From: Phyllostachys edulis | Taxonomy: Eukaryota; Streptophyta; Magnoliopsida; Poales; Poaceae | Assembly: GCA_036346405.1 (NCBI GenBank) | Contig: CM070561.1 | Coordinates: forward strand, 22,600,215-22,664,214 | DNA: 64,000 bases | Direction: 5' to 3' | Shown: one piece after another, positions 33,023 to 43,819 of the stretch | How positions within the stretch are numbered: the first letter of the stretch is position 1 | How the letters are laid out: each line of letters begins with the position of its first letter | The notes under the pieces: generated by a model | The model's database searches: none | What the model saw: the letters and a program-made list of their open reading frames with translations, nothing else | Told to the model about the DNA's origin: nothing | Translations under genes and position numbers: made by a program

Positions 33023-35700
33023 TTTTTGAAGCAAAATTGCAAATACACCCCCCCCTCAACGAAAAGGCAAAAATGACATCCCTATTGTGCGAAAAATACC
33101 GCGGCAGGCCACCTGCAGTTGACCCAGAGCGCGGTAGGACATATGGTGAGCTCCCAGCCGGCGGCAGGCAACCTACCGCTAATCTAGTCCACAGCATGAA
33201 CGTGCATAGACGCCCTACCACGGACTGGGTGTAACACCCCGACCCAACACGGAACTAGAATGCCACCAACTACACTACCTATCAATTTTTAACATCATTT
33301 TACAATAAATTATAGCAAGCATCTCAACGATAAAATCCATCTACGGGTCACATTAAAACAAGTATAATGATATAACAATCATGGATAATTAATTTCTAGA
33401 AAGCATAACAATATAATAATCCAAGAACAACGCAAAACCAATCGAATAAAGTCTATTGAATGAATAATCAACTCCAACCTATCATCTAAGGCCATTCAAA
33501 ACTAACAAGTCCTAAATATAATTCATCACTCTATAATAAAGGTTCTCATGTCCAATGAATTAAATAATTTAGTGTGGGTTTGTGGTTTCAAGTACGCTAG
33601 CCCTTCCTAAGTGAAATGTCGTCAACGGTCACCTAAAAACAACCATAAGTAAGAGTGAGTCCAAGACTCAGTAAATACATAATAAAGCCATAAACAATAG
33701 TTTATCAACCATAATCAAAGTTATCATCATTATCTATCTATTTAACGCCTCTCTCATACTCAAATAAATAAGTCATATTCCATATAGTTAAATTTGCACA
33801 ATTTAACTATTTACTTATATATGTGAATGCACCACCATGCTCATACTCATATGCATCTCATCAGCTGATATTAGTATAGTGGAGTGTTCTTCCGTTGATG
33901 ACACACTATTCCCCCATCTTCATTAGGATAAGGTCCCTACTTTGTAGGATTTTAATTGTCCCTACAAATATAAGACTTTATCTAGAGCACTCCAGCCTAA
34001 TCATATATCTTTCCCACTAAGCTTACCGAAATAGTTACATGACTTTCTCACCGACCTGGCTCGTGCACTCTTATCATGATAAATGTAGATGATGTAACAT
34101 CATAATTAGTCATTTGCACAACTCGTCTCATTAACTCAATATCTCATTCTCATTTTCTTAATATCATAATCTCATTAACTCGATGTCACAAATATCATGT
34201 ATATGAATAAGCTTAACGAAAGCAAAATAAATAATATCAATGGCAATAGCGAACAACACATTGTTCACCACTCTACCATATACTTGCCTCTTTATTCCTT
34301 CAGAGCCGGATAACGAGGCGGTGGTAGGGCACTAGAGGCCACACTCCCTGAACAAACAATTCAAAATAATCTGAAGATCACATCATCACAGCACCAAAAC
34401 ATTACACTAATTGCCCTCGCATATCTACGCCAAGACGACACAGTTAACTCAATTCTACTAGACGCACTACCCGTTGTCCCAATAGTAAAAACTTTCTAAC
34501 TAATTCATCCGAACTCTAAATCCATCCAACCAAGATTTTATGGAATCCTCATGAAAAATCATACAACTTTCTAGTTATGACGGACTTCTGATTCTACCTT
34601 TTTCTTCCCTATTTCCTTTCCCGAAGACCGTCCCCGAATCTGCCAGGACAGTCCGCTTCACAATTTTATATGTTTAGTTCTAAAACTTAAAAAGGTATGA
34701 ACGATACCAGTTCTAAAAATTACAAAAAAAAAATCCTAAATTATTTAAGTTATCACTACATTTTAATTTTGTTATCTACTAGATGAAACCAACAAATTCT
34801 AGACAGCGACCTTCCCGAGGCCATAACACTTCGCTCACTACTCCGATTCTAGTGATCCAGACCTCCCTGCAAAGCTAACGATATTATCTAACTTTTATCT
34901 AATTAGACCAATCTCTGAATCCGAACCTAAATATCTCGAATCTCCCCCCACCCCTAGGGTTCTGCATCTAACCTTGACAAACTAGGCAGGCTGAAAATTA
35001 AACATTGTAAGTAAAACGATCTACGATCTTGATAGTGACTAAATCATGAGAATTCTAGGGATTATGAAATGTTACCCTTAAAGAATATGACGTCAATCAC
35101 GAACCCAGCACAAAACCCTTCTCTTTCTCCACTCTTCCTCTTCGTCCTTTCTTACCTTGCTTTCTTGTCTTCCTGGTCAGCAGCAACACCAGCACATAGA
35201 ATAATGGCAGTGTAGCTCTCACGTCACGCACCCAATGCTCCCACCCCCCCCTCTCTCTCTCTATTGTGGATTGCAACATGCACAGTATGCAGTCGGCGGC
35301 CTTCCTCTAATCTCTCTCTCTCTTGGTGGCCATAGCAGGCAAAGCCAGCATGCAGCAGAGGCCAATGGCAGCATGCATGCAGAGCTAGCGATTGGGGAAA
35401 AAGGCGCATGGAGGAGGCGCAGGACTGGTTAGGGATGTGGATGCCCTCTCCTTTCTTTATAAAAGCAGTCCCTGGCTTTTTTTCTTCCGAGTCCAAATCA
35501 GTTTGGGCCTATTTTAATTTCTGAATTTCTAAATATAATTATATTAAATTTCCTCTCTTAATCCTTTATTTCTCTAATGCGGGACGAGATGTTACCCTGG
35601 TTAGCGGCAAGCCGGCAACAACAGCGTTTTCGCACAGTAGGGATGTCATTTTTTGTTATTTCGTTTGCGGTGGACTATTTTTGTTATTTTACTTCAAAAA
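33023..35700. mobile_element. Inverted-repeat element interrupted by a solo LTR
   Basis: Left sequence from TTTTTGAAGCAAAAT to GACATCCCTATTGTGCGAAAA (33023-33092) is inversely repeated at about 35625-35700 (TTTTCGCACAGTAGGGATGTC ... ACTTCAAAAA). Removing the LTR at 33230-35596 leaves an element of roughly 0.3 kb. The TIR type suggests a MULE-derived MITE, but no duplication was found at the outer ends. Confidence 0.6.
33230..35596 (+). repeat. Solo LTR (2367 bp)
   Basis: The segment starts TGTAACACCCCGACCC and ends GAGATGTTACC (a decayed CA). The flanking duplications are CTGGG (33225-33229) and CTGGT (35597-35601). A TATA-like CTTTATAAAAGCAG near 35455 suggests plus orientation. No internal genes or primer site were seen. 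Long CT-rich and GA-rich patches lie at about 35120-35330. Confidence 0.72.
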
Positions 35701-36033
35701 TAGACTAAATGAGCCAAAAACTCAAAAATATCATCCAATGTGGTAATAGAAAAGGATGTGTAACCTTGTATCTCTGGTTGATTACTAAAGTTCGATCCCA
35801 ATCAACCATAGGTTGGGTCGGTTATTTGTATGAATTTTCCATTCTACTTTTTTGGACCTTGAACCCGTAATATATGGGTTGTGAGCCTTAATATATGACT
35901 ACACTAGCCAATTGTTCTCACCTTCTAACATATTTAGTTCCTCTGTACTCTCATTTGTAATCTTAAACTTACAATTAGTCACGAGAGTCTAGATATAGGG
36001 ACTGTTTTCTTCATGCCATACGCAAAACTCTAT

Positions 36034-36035
<2 letters not shown>
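35701..36035. other. No gene seen
   Basis: AT-rich sequence with no recognised coding motif or complete repeat, ending at the dinucleotide run. Confidence 0.4.

Positions 36036-36120
<85 letters not shown>
36036..36120. repeat. (TA)n microsatellite, about 85 bp
   Basis: Uninterrupted alternating AT dinucleotides. Confidence 0.97.
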
Positions 36121-36122
<2 letters not shown>

Positions 36123-36285
36123 CGGCGGGGGTGCTGTGGTGCATGTGCACCCCAAAAGTTTGTGTAAATTTTTTTGAACTTTATATATGTATAAGTAATT
36201 GGTATTTATATTGGTCAAATTTCATTAATTCAACCCAAGAAGTTTTGAAAGTATTAGAATTGAGTGAGATAGAAAATGGATGAGG

Positions 36286-37320
36286 ATTAAATCAAGAGAT
36301 GGGGTTAGCTAGGCTCAATGACACTCATTGGGGTTCTCATTATAGAACTATTTTGCATATTATTGGTATGTATTCAACAATCATAAAGTACTCATATAGC
36401 TTGGAAAAGACCCTCACATAAAAAATGATTGACCAAAAATACATGCTATGGTGGGAGCCTTTAAGTCATTTGACTTTGTTTTCAATGCACACTTGATGCT
36501 TGTCATACTTAGATACAGATGAGTTGTCTCAGTCTTTGCAAAAGAGAGACCAAGATATTATTAATACTATAGCACTTGTTAATTTGGCTAATGATAGAAT
36601 GCAACGAATGAGGTATGATGGGTGAGAAGAATTTCTTCAAAAAAAGGTAACATCATTTTGCACTAAATATGGCATCAAAGTTCCTAAGCCGGATGGTAGA
36701 CATGTATCTTATGGAAGATCATCACGTTTTTACCAAAAAACAAACAAATGATGATCATTTTAGAAGAGAAGTGTATCTTGACATCATTGATAATGTTCTC
36801 TAAGAGCTTGACAATCAGTTTGACAAGGCTAATATGGAGTTCCTTGTTTGCATGTCCGCTTTAAATTCTCTGAATTTATTTGCTTCTTATGATAAGGACA
36901 AAGTGCTTAGCCTTGCCAACTTTTATCCCAATGATTTTTCAAGCACGGATTTAATGAGACTTTCTTTCCAACTTGATAACTTCATTGATGATATACGAAG
37001 CGATGATAAATTTAAGGGCCTAAAGAATCTCAGTGAGCTTTCTACTAAGCTTATTGAAATAAGAAAGCATGATATTTATAGGTTGGTGTGCTTGCTTCTC
37101 AAATTGGTATTGCTCCTCATAGGTGACAAGCGAAGCGTTGAAAGAGTATTTTCGACAATGAATCTTGTGAATAACAAGTTGAGAAATAGTATGAGCAATT
37201 AAGTATTGAATGATTGTTTAGTCACCTTTATAGAGTGAGATATCTTCTCGAAGATTAGTGATGATGATATAATCAAGTGCTTCCAAGGAATAAGATTGCG
37301 TCGTGTGGTATTGTGATTTC
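36286..37320 (+). pseudogene. hAT-type transposase-derived pseudogene (TTF-type/DUF4371 plus hAT dimerisation tail)
   Basis: Plus-strand frames with several stops encode MGLARLNDTHWGSHYRTILH and, after breaks, the intact stretch 36834-37202. That stretch ends DKRSVERVFSTMNLVNNKL, the hAT C-terminal dimerisation motif. A further piece (VRYLLEDISDDDIIKCFQ) follows to about 37316. This order is typical of the TTF-type zinc-finger/hAT family of plant genomes. The N-terminal zinc finger is missing and the frame is broken, so it is not functional. Confidence 0.78.
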
Positions 37321-37611
37321 CATTAGCTATTTAAGACTCTTTTATTTATGTAAGATTTTATTTGAACTATTTGTATTGCATTGTTAACTAATTTTGAACT
37401 TTTTGTGTAATTGTGTTTGACTTTTGAAATTACATATGTATCGTATAAGATTTTTTTAACCTTAAAGTGTGCACCCCCATTGTTAAGTTTACGGCTCGCC
37501 ATCGATATATATGCCAAATTTTGGCATTCGACATGAAAATGAGCTAAAGAGCTACAAAAATGGGACCCTTACCGGGTAAGTATCGAATCAATTAAATGGG
37601 TGCATCAAAGT

Positions 37612-37990
37612 TGAATTTTTCTAATAATATTATTTTAATAAAAAATTACAAAATAAAATAGTCAATTTTTTTTTATAGAAATGGCATAGCTGTCGCCACT
37701 GCAAACAATGAAAAACAGTGAATTTGCCAATTGAATTGGCGACACATGCCCTGTCGCCAATTCAATTGGCATTTGGCAATAGGAGGCTATTTTTGAAATT
37801 AAATTAAATTTGTAGTTTTGGTATATCTTTAATTGTTCACGCAACCGATAATTTTCAAAAACATAAGGAAATATGAAGTAGAGAATAATTTATGAGTTTC
37901 GATGTGACCAAATATATTTGGAATGCGTTTTAGGCGGTGCAATATAAAAAATAGCCCCCTTCAGTAGTATAATATCGAAAATAGACCCGT
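37612..37990. repeat. MULE-like terminal repeat remnant
   Basis: AATAATATTATTTTAATAAAAAATTACAAAA followed by AAATGGCATAGCTGTCGCC and GAATTGGCGACA resembles the termini of the MULE at 30790-32783. No partner terminus or duplication was found. Confidence 0.45.
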
Positions 37991-38300
37991 TTGGGGCTGG
38001 TTGGCCTGCAGCAACCCCTAGAACCTCGCAGGGATCTCCGTGTGCCACATGTCTAGGACGTCGTATGCTGCCAGGGGAAGCTTGTGAAGGACAACCTGGT
38101 CAGGTAGCCCACTTCCTGAAGCGTTGGGGTCATCTCGCACGAAAGGTGGAATGTGTGCATCTCCGGCTTCCACCGGTCAACCAGCACCGTCAGGAGGCAT
38201 CGGTCGTACGAAAACTGTCACGACGTACACACCCTAGCGGCGACATCCTCCCACATTGCCTCCACTATCCTAGCTAGTGGAAGGAGGCACACCGCTCTCA
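37990..38300 (-). pseudogene. Plant mobile domain (PMD) fragment
   Basis: A minus-strand frame reads YDRCLLTVLVDRWKPEMHTF continuing HLSCEMTPTLQEVGYLTRL, with IVEAMWED upstream. This matches the plant mobile domain found in MAIN-like proteins and in many grass transposons. The frame is broken on both sides. It is probably a transposon-carried remnant cut off by the CACTA element at 38481. Confidence 0.6.
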
Positions 38301-38499
38301 ACTTGCTTTGAAAGGATTAAGAACATACGTGACTCAGCCCATACAATTCAGACCGAAATTGAGTACATGAATGTTAGAACTATATGTACTGCGGAACCCA
38401 TTGTGGGTCAACTCTCCATGCCTTCATAGCCATGCGTAGCTACAACGCACCAAGCTCAATGGGTTGCTTGCCCTCCTAGGCACTACTACGTAAATGCTA

Positions 38500-38835
38500 A
38501 TATCGACGCCGATCACGCACGGTTCATCGAAACCGCTCAGATAAACACAATCTCGACGGTTTTGTTACCCACCAAATGCATGTTATTCTCGCGCTAAAAA
38601 CCGCTCTCCGGAAGATGTCATATGACAGATCGTTCATGTTTGGAACCGCTCAGTGATACTTCACGACGGCCTAAACATGAACCGCTCTGTGATATCACCC
38701 AATATCACGAGACGGTTTTGGTTAGAACCGTCTGTGATACTTCACAAACAGCCCAAACATGAACCGTCTCGTGATATTGCCCAATATCACAGGCGCTTTT
38801 TGTTAAAACCTTCCGTGATAATTAACTCATCACGA
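38500..38835. repeat. CACTA 5' subterminal repeat array
   Basis: Multiple direct and inverted copies of AACCGCTC/AACCGTCTC next to (G)TGATAT(C)AC motifs are present, the arrangement bound by TNPA-type proteins in known CACTA elements. Confidence 0.75.
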
Positions 38836-38845
38836 CGATATATAT
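38828..38845 (+). promoter_or_regulatory. Possible TATA box for the TNP2 gene
   Basis: CGATATATATAGCTCCGCC follows the subterminal array and precedes a 5' UTR-like region. A donor-like GAGGTGAGATC lies near 39080, consistent with an intron before the coding region. Confidence 0.35.
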
Positions 38846-39489
38846 AGCTCCGCCCCCCCAAAAGCAGATATAGTCTTCTTGATCTCCATATCTCTGGCGC
38901 CACGATAGGTCCATCGCCGTTCGCGTGCGGTTTGAGTACATCGCCTCACCTCACCGAGTGGGCTTGGTCCATTTCAGTCAGATATTGTCGCCGAGGAGCT
39001 TGCCGCCGCCGCCTGTTCACCGACGACGACCCACCGCGCCTTGACCTTCCCGACTTTCATTGACACCTTCCTCGTGATCGAGGTGAGATCTTGAAAGCAT
39101 AAGCATCCTTTAATTTGAGTAGTTTCAGCGTTCACGCCAAATCGCTAGTTTCGAGCACCTTCATGGGACATCACCGTCGGTTCGCCTCGGCGAGACCTTA
39201 GGCCGAGAGCCACGACTATATAGCAATGCGATGTCACCCTAAGCCCATTTGAGCTTCAAATTAATCCTACTTTTTTAATCATTTAGTTAATAAACTAACG
39301 AGTCTATGACATGTGGGATCGCCATAGATTTTATAAATAAAATCATGAAATAAAAAATGAGTCAGCGACAAGTAGGGCCCACATGTAAGTTAATAAAATC
39401 CAAAAAATGTAAAAATGAAAAATCGTAATTAAGCCTCGGAAAATACGCTTTGAAAGTCATCACCCTTTTATTTATTTTCGTGGTTTTCA

Positions 39490-42400
39490 ATACGAACCGT
39501 GTGATGGACGAAAAATTTGGATGTACACCGAGAACCGTGTGAGTGAAGAGTACATTAATGGCGGTTCGCTTACAAGAGCCGCCGAGGAGGATATGTTGAA
39601 TAAAGGCGGAATATATGTATCGGCCCATGCATTGATTGCGAGAATCAAGATGTTTAACAACCGAGCGCAGATCAAGCACACTTGATTCAAAGGGTTTCAA
39701 AAGGGTTATACATGTTGGACCACCACGGTGAAGAGCATATTATACAGAAGTCAACGATATGCATATTATACAAGAAGTCAACGATATGCCGCCAATGTCG
39801 ATTGTGGTTCCGATTCGGATAAGCCGCACGATGACAATCTAGATCGGATGTTTAGCGATGCGAAGGAAGCGTGATGAGAGGAGCATGTTCAATTCGTGGC
39901 GTGATGGAGGACTCAGAGAAACCTTTGTCCCGTGTGCAAGTCGAATACACAAGGTTGTCATCCGTGCTTAAGCTAGCTGAAATTGAAGGCAAGCAACGGT
40001 TGGTCCGACAAGAGTTTCACTGAGTCATTGGGTCTCTTAGCGGACATGCTTGGGAGGGAAATGAGTTGCCCAAAACCACCTACAAAGCCAAAAGGTTCTT
40101 TGTCCATTGGGAATGGAAGTAGAAAGAATACATGCATGTCCGAACGATCAGATCCTCTACCGTACGAGTATACAAACATGCATGTATGTCGGTGTGCAAC
40201 GATCCCGATACAAGCGTAAAAGCAATCGGATGACGACGAGGAATCGAGGTGAAGAAAGGACCTCTGCTAAGGTGGCGTGGTATCTTCTGTAATTCTCCGT
40301 TTGAAGCGTTTTTGCGAACCCAAAGAATGCAAAACATCAGATTGGTACTCGAGGAGCGTAAGAATGACGGAAAGTTAAGACACCTGCTGATTCTCGCCCG
40401 GTGGAGAAACATCGATAGGAGGTTTGCAGACTTCAATGCGGAACCGAGGAATATAAGGTTTGGATTGAGTATGATGGAATGAATCCTTTCGGTAACATGA
40501 GCAATGACATAGCACTTGGGCGTGACGCTCAGTATCTACAACCTTCCTCCTTGGTTGTGTATGAAGCGGAAGTATATTTTGTTGTCGATACTTATCCAAG
40601 GGCGAAGCAACTCGGGAATGATATTGATGTGTACCTAGCACCATTGATGGAAGATCTAAAAATACTGTGGATTGAAGGGAATGCAAGTATGGGATGTGTA
40701 CAAGCGAGAGAACTTCACTTTACGTTCCTTGTTGTTCTCGCACCATAAATGATTATCCCGCCCTTGCTAATCTGTCGCCGAGTACAAAAGGGCCAAAGCA
40801 CAGACTCCACCGCTAGATGATACCGAGAGTGTGTGGTTTGAATCACTCGCGCAAAACAGTGTACATGCGTCATCGAGGTTCCTTTGGAGGGCTCACCCAT
40901 ACCGCGGGATGAAGAAACAATTGACGGAGAGAAGGAGGACAGTTCGGCTCCAAGGCATTTAAGCGTAAAGAGGTCTATGATATGGTTAAGGATTTAGATG
41001 TTGTGCTTGGAAAGGGATGTAAATCGAGGACAAGTAAGAAGAACATGTGGAAGAAGAGATCAATATTTTGGGACTTACCTTATTGGGAGCACCTAGAAGT
41101 TCGCCACTGCATCGACGTCATGCATGTAGAGAAGAATGTATGTGACAGCTTGATTGGTCTCTTACTGAACATTCGTGACAAAACAAAGGATGGTGTCAAC
41201 GCACGACTTGACTTGGTTGATATGGACATCAGACCTGAGTTAGCACCAACAAGGACCGATAAAGGACGAACGTACCTTCCCCGCTTGTTACACTCGTCCA
41301 AGGCCGAGAGAACCGATCTGTGCGGTGCTTGCATGGCGTGAAAGTTCCGTCCGGTTACATTCGCCAACATGAAGAAACTTGTTTCGATAAAAGATTTGAA
41401 GTTAATTGGCATGAAGTCTCATGATTGTCATGTGTTGATGACACAAATGCTCCTGTTGCAATTAGAAGTATTTTGCCGATCAAGGTCCGAGAGACAATCA
41501 TGAGGTCATGTATTTTTTTTAACACAATTGCTCGAGAAGGTCATCGATCTCGAAGGACTAGATGCTCACGGACGAGGTGGTGAGCGACACTATGTGATCT
41601 TGAGATGTATTTCCTCCGTCGTTTTTCGATATCATGGTCCATCTCATTGTTCATATTGTGAGGAGATAAAGATGTGCGGGCCCGTGTTCCTCGTAGCATG
41701 TACCCGTTCGAGAGGTTCATGGGAATTCTCAAGTCATATGTACGGAATCGATCTCGGCCAGAGGCGGCATCGTCGAAGGTTATGCAACCGAAGAGGTCAT
41801 TGAGTTCGCCGATTACATGGCTCAGTCGAACCAATAGGTGTGCCTCGATCTCGCCATGAGGGAGGCTCGAGGGTATCGGGACCATCGGAAGGAAAGCAAT
41901 CACTCCAAATATGGATCGTATGCTCAAGCCCATTTCACTGTCTTGCAACACATGGTGAAGTGTCCCGTATATCGACAAAGACTGGGGCGTGCTTGACAGC
42001 AGAATCCATTGCGGCGGATGTTTGGATCACGAGACAACACAATGTGACGGTTCAACCAATGGTTGAAAGAGCGGCTTGCTAGGAGCTCGTCAAGTGATAT
42101 CTTGACATGGTTGGCAAAGGGCCAATATTTCTGATTGTAACATGGCGAGGATCGACATAAATGGGTACACATTCTATCTGCAGCTCGGGATATAAAAAGC
42201 ACTAACGAGCAGCGGTGTCGTGATAGATGCATTCGAGACCGATAATGAGGAGCTCCTACTATGGGCAAATAGAGGAGATATGGGAGCTCGACTACGTGCT
42301 TTTCAAGATCCCCTATTTGGTGCCGTTGGGTCCATCTCCCAGGTGAAGGTCGACAATGCAGCGTCACTACCGTGGACCTCGAGCGTGTCGGATACAAAGA

Positions 42401-42597
42401 CGAACCATTCGTCTTGGCTAACCAAGTTGTTCAAGTCTTCTATGTTACCGGCCGGCAAATAAGAAGCGCCACGTAGTTCTTCATGGAAAAAGGAGGATTG
42501 TCGGAGTTGAGAATGTAGTGGGCGAGGAAGAATACAATCAATTTGACGAGTTGCCTCCTTTCGAAAAGCGGCATAAGGGTCGAGGAAGAAGAACATG
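39490..42597 (+). pseudogene. CACTA TNP2-like transposase, degenerate
   Basis: The N-terminal transposase-associated segment (WMYTENRVSEEYINGG, AAEEDMLNKGGIYV) starts near 39500. The central transposase region has MNPFGNMSND (40479), GNDIDVYLAPLMEDLKILW, then LPYWEHLEVRHCIDVMHVEK with LLLNIRDKTKDGVNARLDLV (40982-41341). The C-terminal part has MYPFERFMGILKSYVRNRSRPEA (41701-41766) and ends ANKKRHVV...VGEEEYNQFDELPPFEKR (42460-42570). These match the usual order TNP2, DUF4218, DUF4216. Many frameshifts and stops are present. The protein would have cut the CACTA ends. Confidence 0.85.
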
Positions 42598-42879
42598 ACT
42601 GAAACTAGCTACATCTGCGTCGATCATCATGAAGGGCTAATTTTAAAGATTAATTGAACAATGTGTGTATATGTATATACATTACGATGAATGGTTAATT
42701 TTAGTTCATTTGAGTTAATTAATTGATTTGTCTTTGTGAAATGGATGTGATTGTTTCTCAAATGAATGTGAATTGGATGTATATACATGTAGTTGTTGTC
42801 TTTTCTGCTTGTTTCAGAGGGCATGGCTAGCATTTCACGAGGCTAGCCAATAAGCGAATCGATCTAGATATTAACCAAT

Positions 42880-43140
42880 ACAAAATAATATCACGAGACG
42901 GTTTGAACTACAAACCGTCTCACATATATCACGAGGCGGTTGTTTATCAAAACCAAATGCATGCTATATATATATCCTGAGCGGTTTTAATAAACAACCG
43001 TGCAGTGATATATCATATATCCTGAGCGGTTCTAAGTTAGAACAAATGCATGATATCATATCACGAGCGCTTGTTTATTAAAACCGCTCATGATACATCA
43101 CATATCACTGAGCGGTTCTAAGTTAGAAGCCGTCTGTGAT
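42880..43140. repeat. Internal CACTA repeat array
   Basis: Copies of GAGCGGTTCTAAGTTAGAA, AACCGTCT and ATATCACGAG in both orientations lie between the two coding regions. They closely resemble the subterminal motifs at 38500-38835. Confidence 0.8.
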
Positions 43141-43819
43141 CATCCATCTTTACATTAGGACTCTAGTTAGGGTTTGCCGCTACCGCCACTCTCAAGCGAT
43201 TAAGTTTCTCAACTCCTCTCGCTCTCCCTCCTCCCAGAGCCCGTCGCCTGCCGTCTCGGCCCGCCTCCTCGAGCTTGGCCTTCTCCTCCCCGATCCGTCG
43301 CCTGACGCCTCCTCCTCGGCCGTCGGCGCCCCCCCGAGCCCACGCGCCTCCTGCCCCGAGCCGCCGCCTCCTCCCCTCCCCAGGCAGTGGCGCCTCCTTC
43401 CAGCCGCCCGCCCTGCTCGTCTTGCTCCTGCTCGTCCTTCTCCTCGGCCTAAAGGTAACCAATCTTGGGAGTTACCGATCGACCCCAGAGCCCTTTCCTA
43501 ACTATTTCTATCAATAATCTGTCATGGTCCTTCATGATAATTGTACTTGTTTTAGAAATTTGTATTTGTTCTAGTCGATTATTCATATGGTATTTGTTTT
43601 GATCTCGCTCTTTGGAATACATTGCAATGTGGTGTGGTGGGCTTGAGATGAATGCTCTGTGATGATAATAGTCTTATCTTTGAAATTGTTTTGATAATCG
43701 GGTTTGTACTTGAGCTCTAATTGGAATGCTTACTCTACATCGATAGCAATATCAAAATGTTAAATCTTAGCTTTATCTTGATTTCATTTGTTCACATGAT
43801 GTTCTATTTCTTGTGAAGA

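Noticed and set aside
35097..35496. Minus-strand frames of 60 and 90 codons
   Set aside because: They are driven by CT/GA-rich low-complexity sequence inside a solo LTR.
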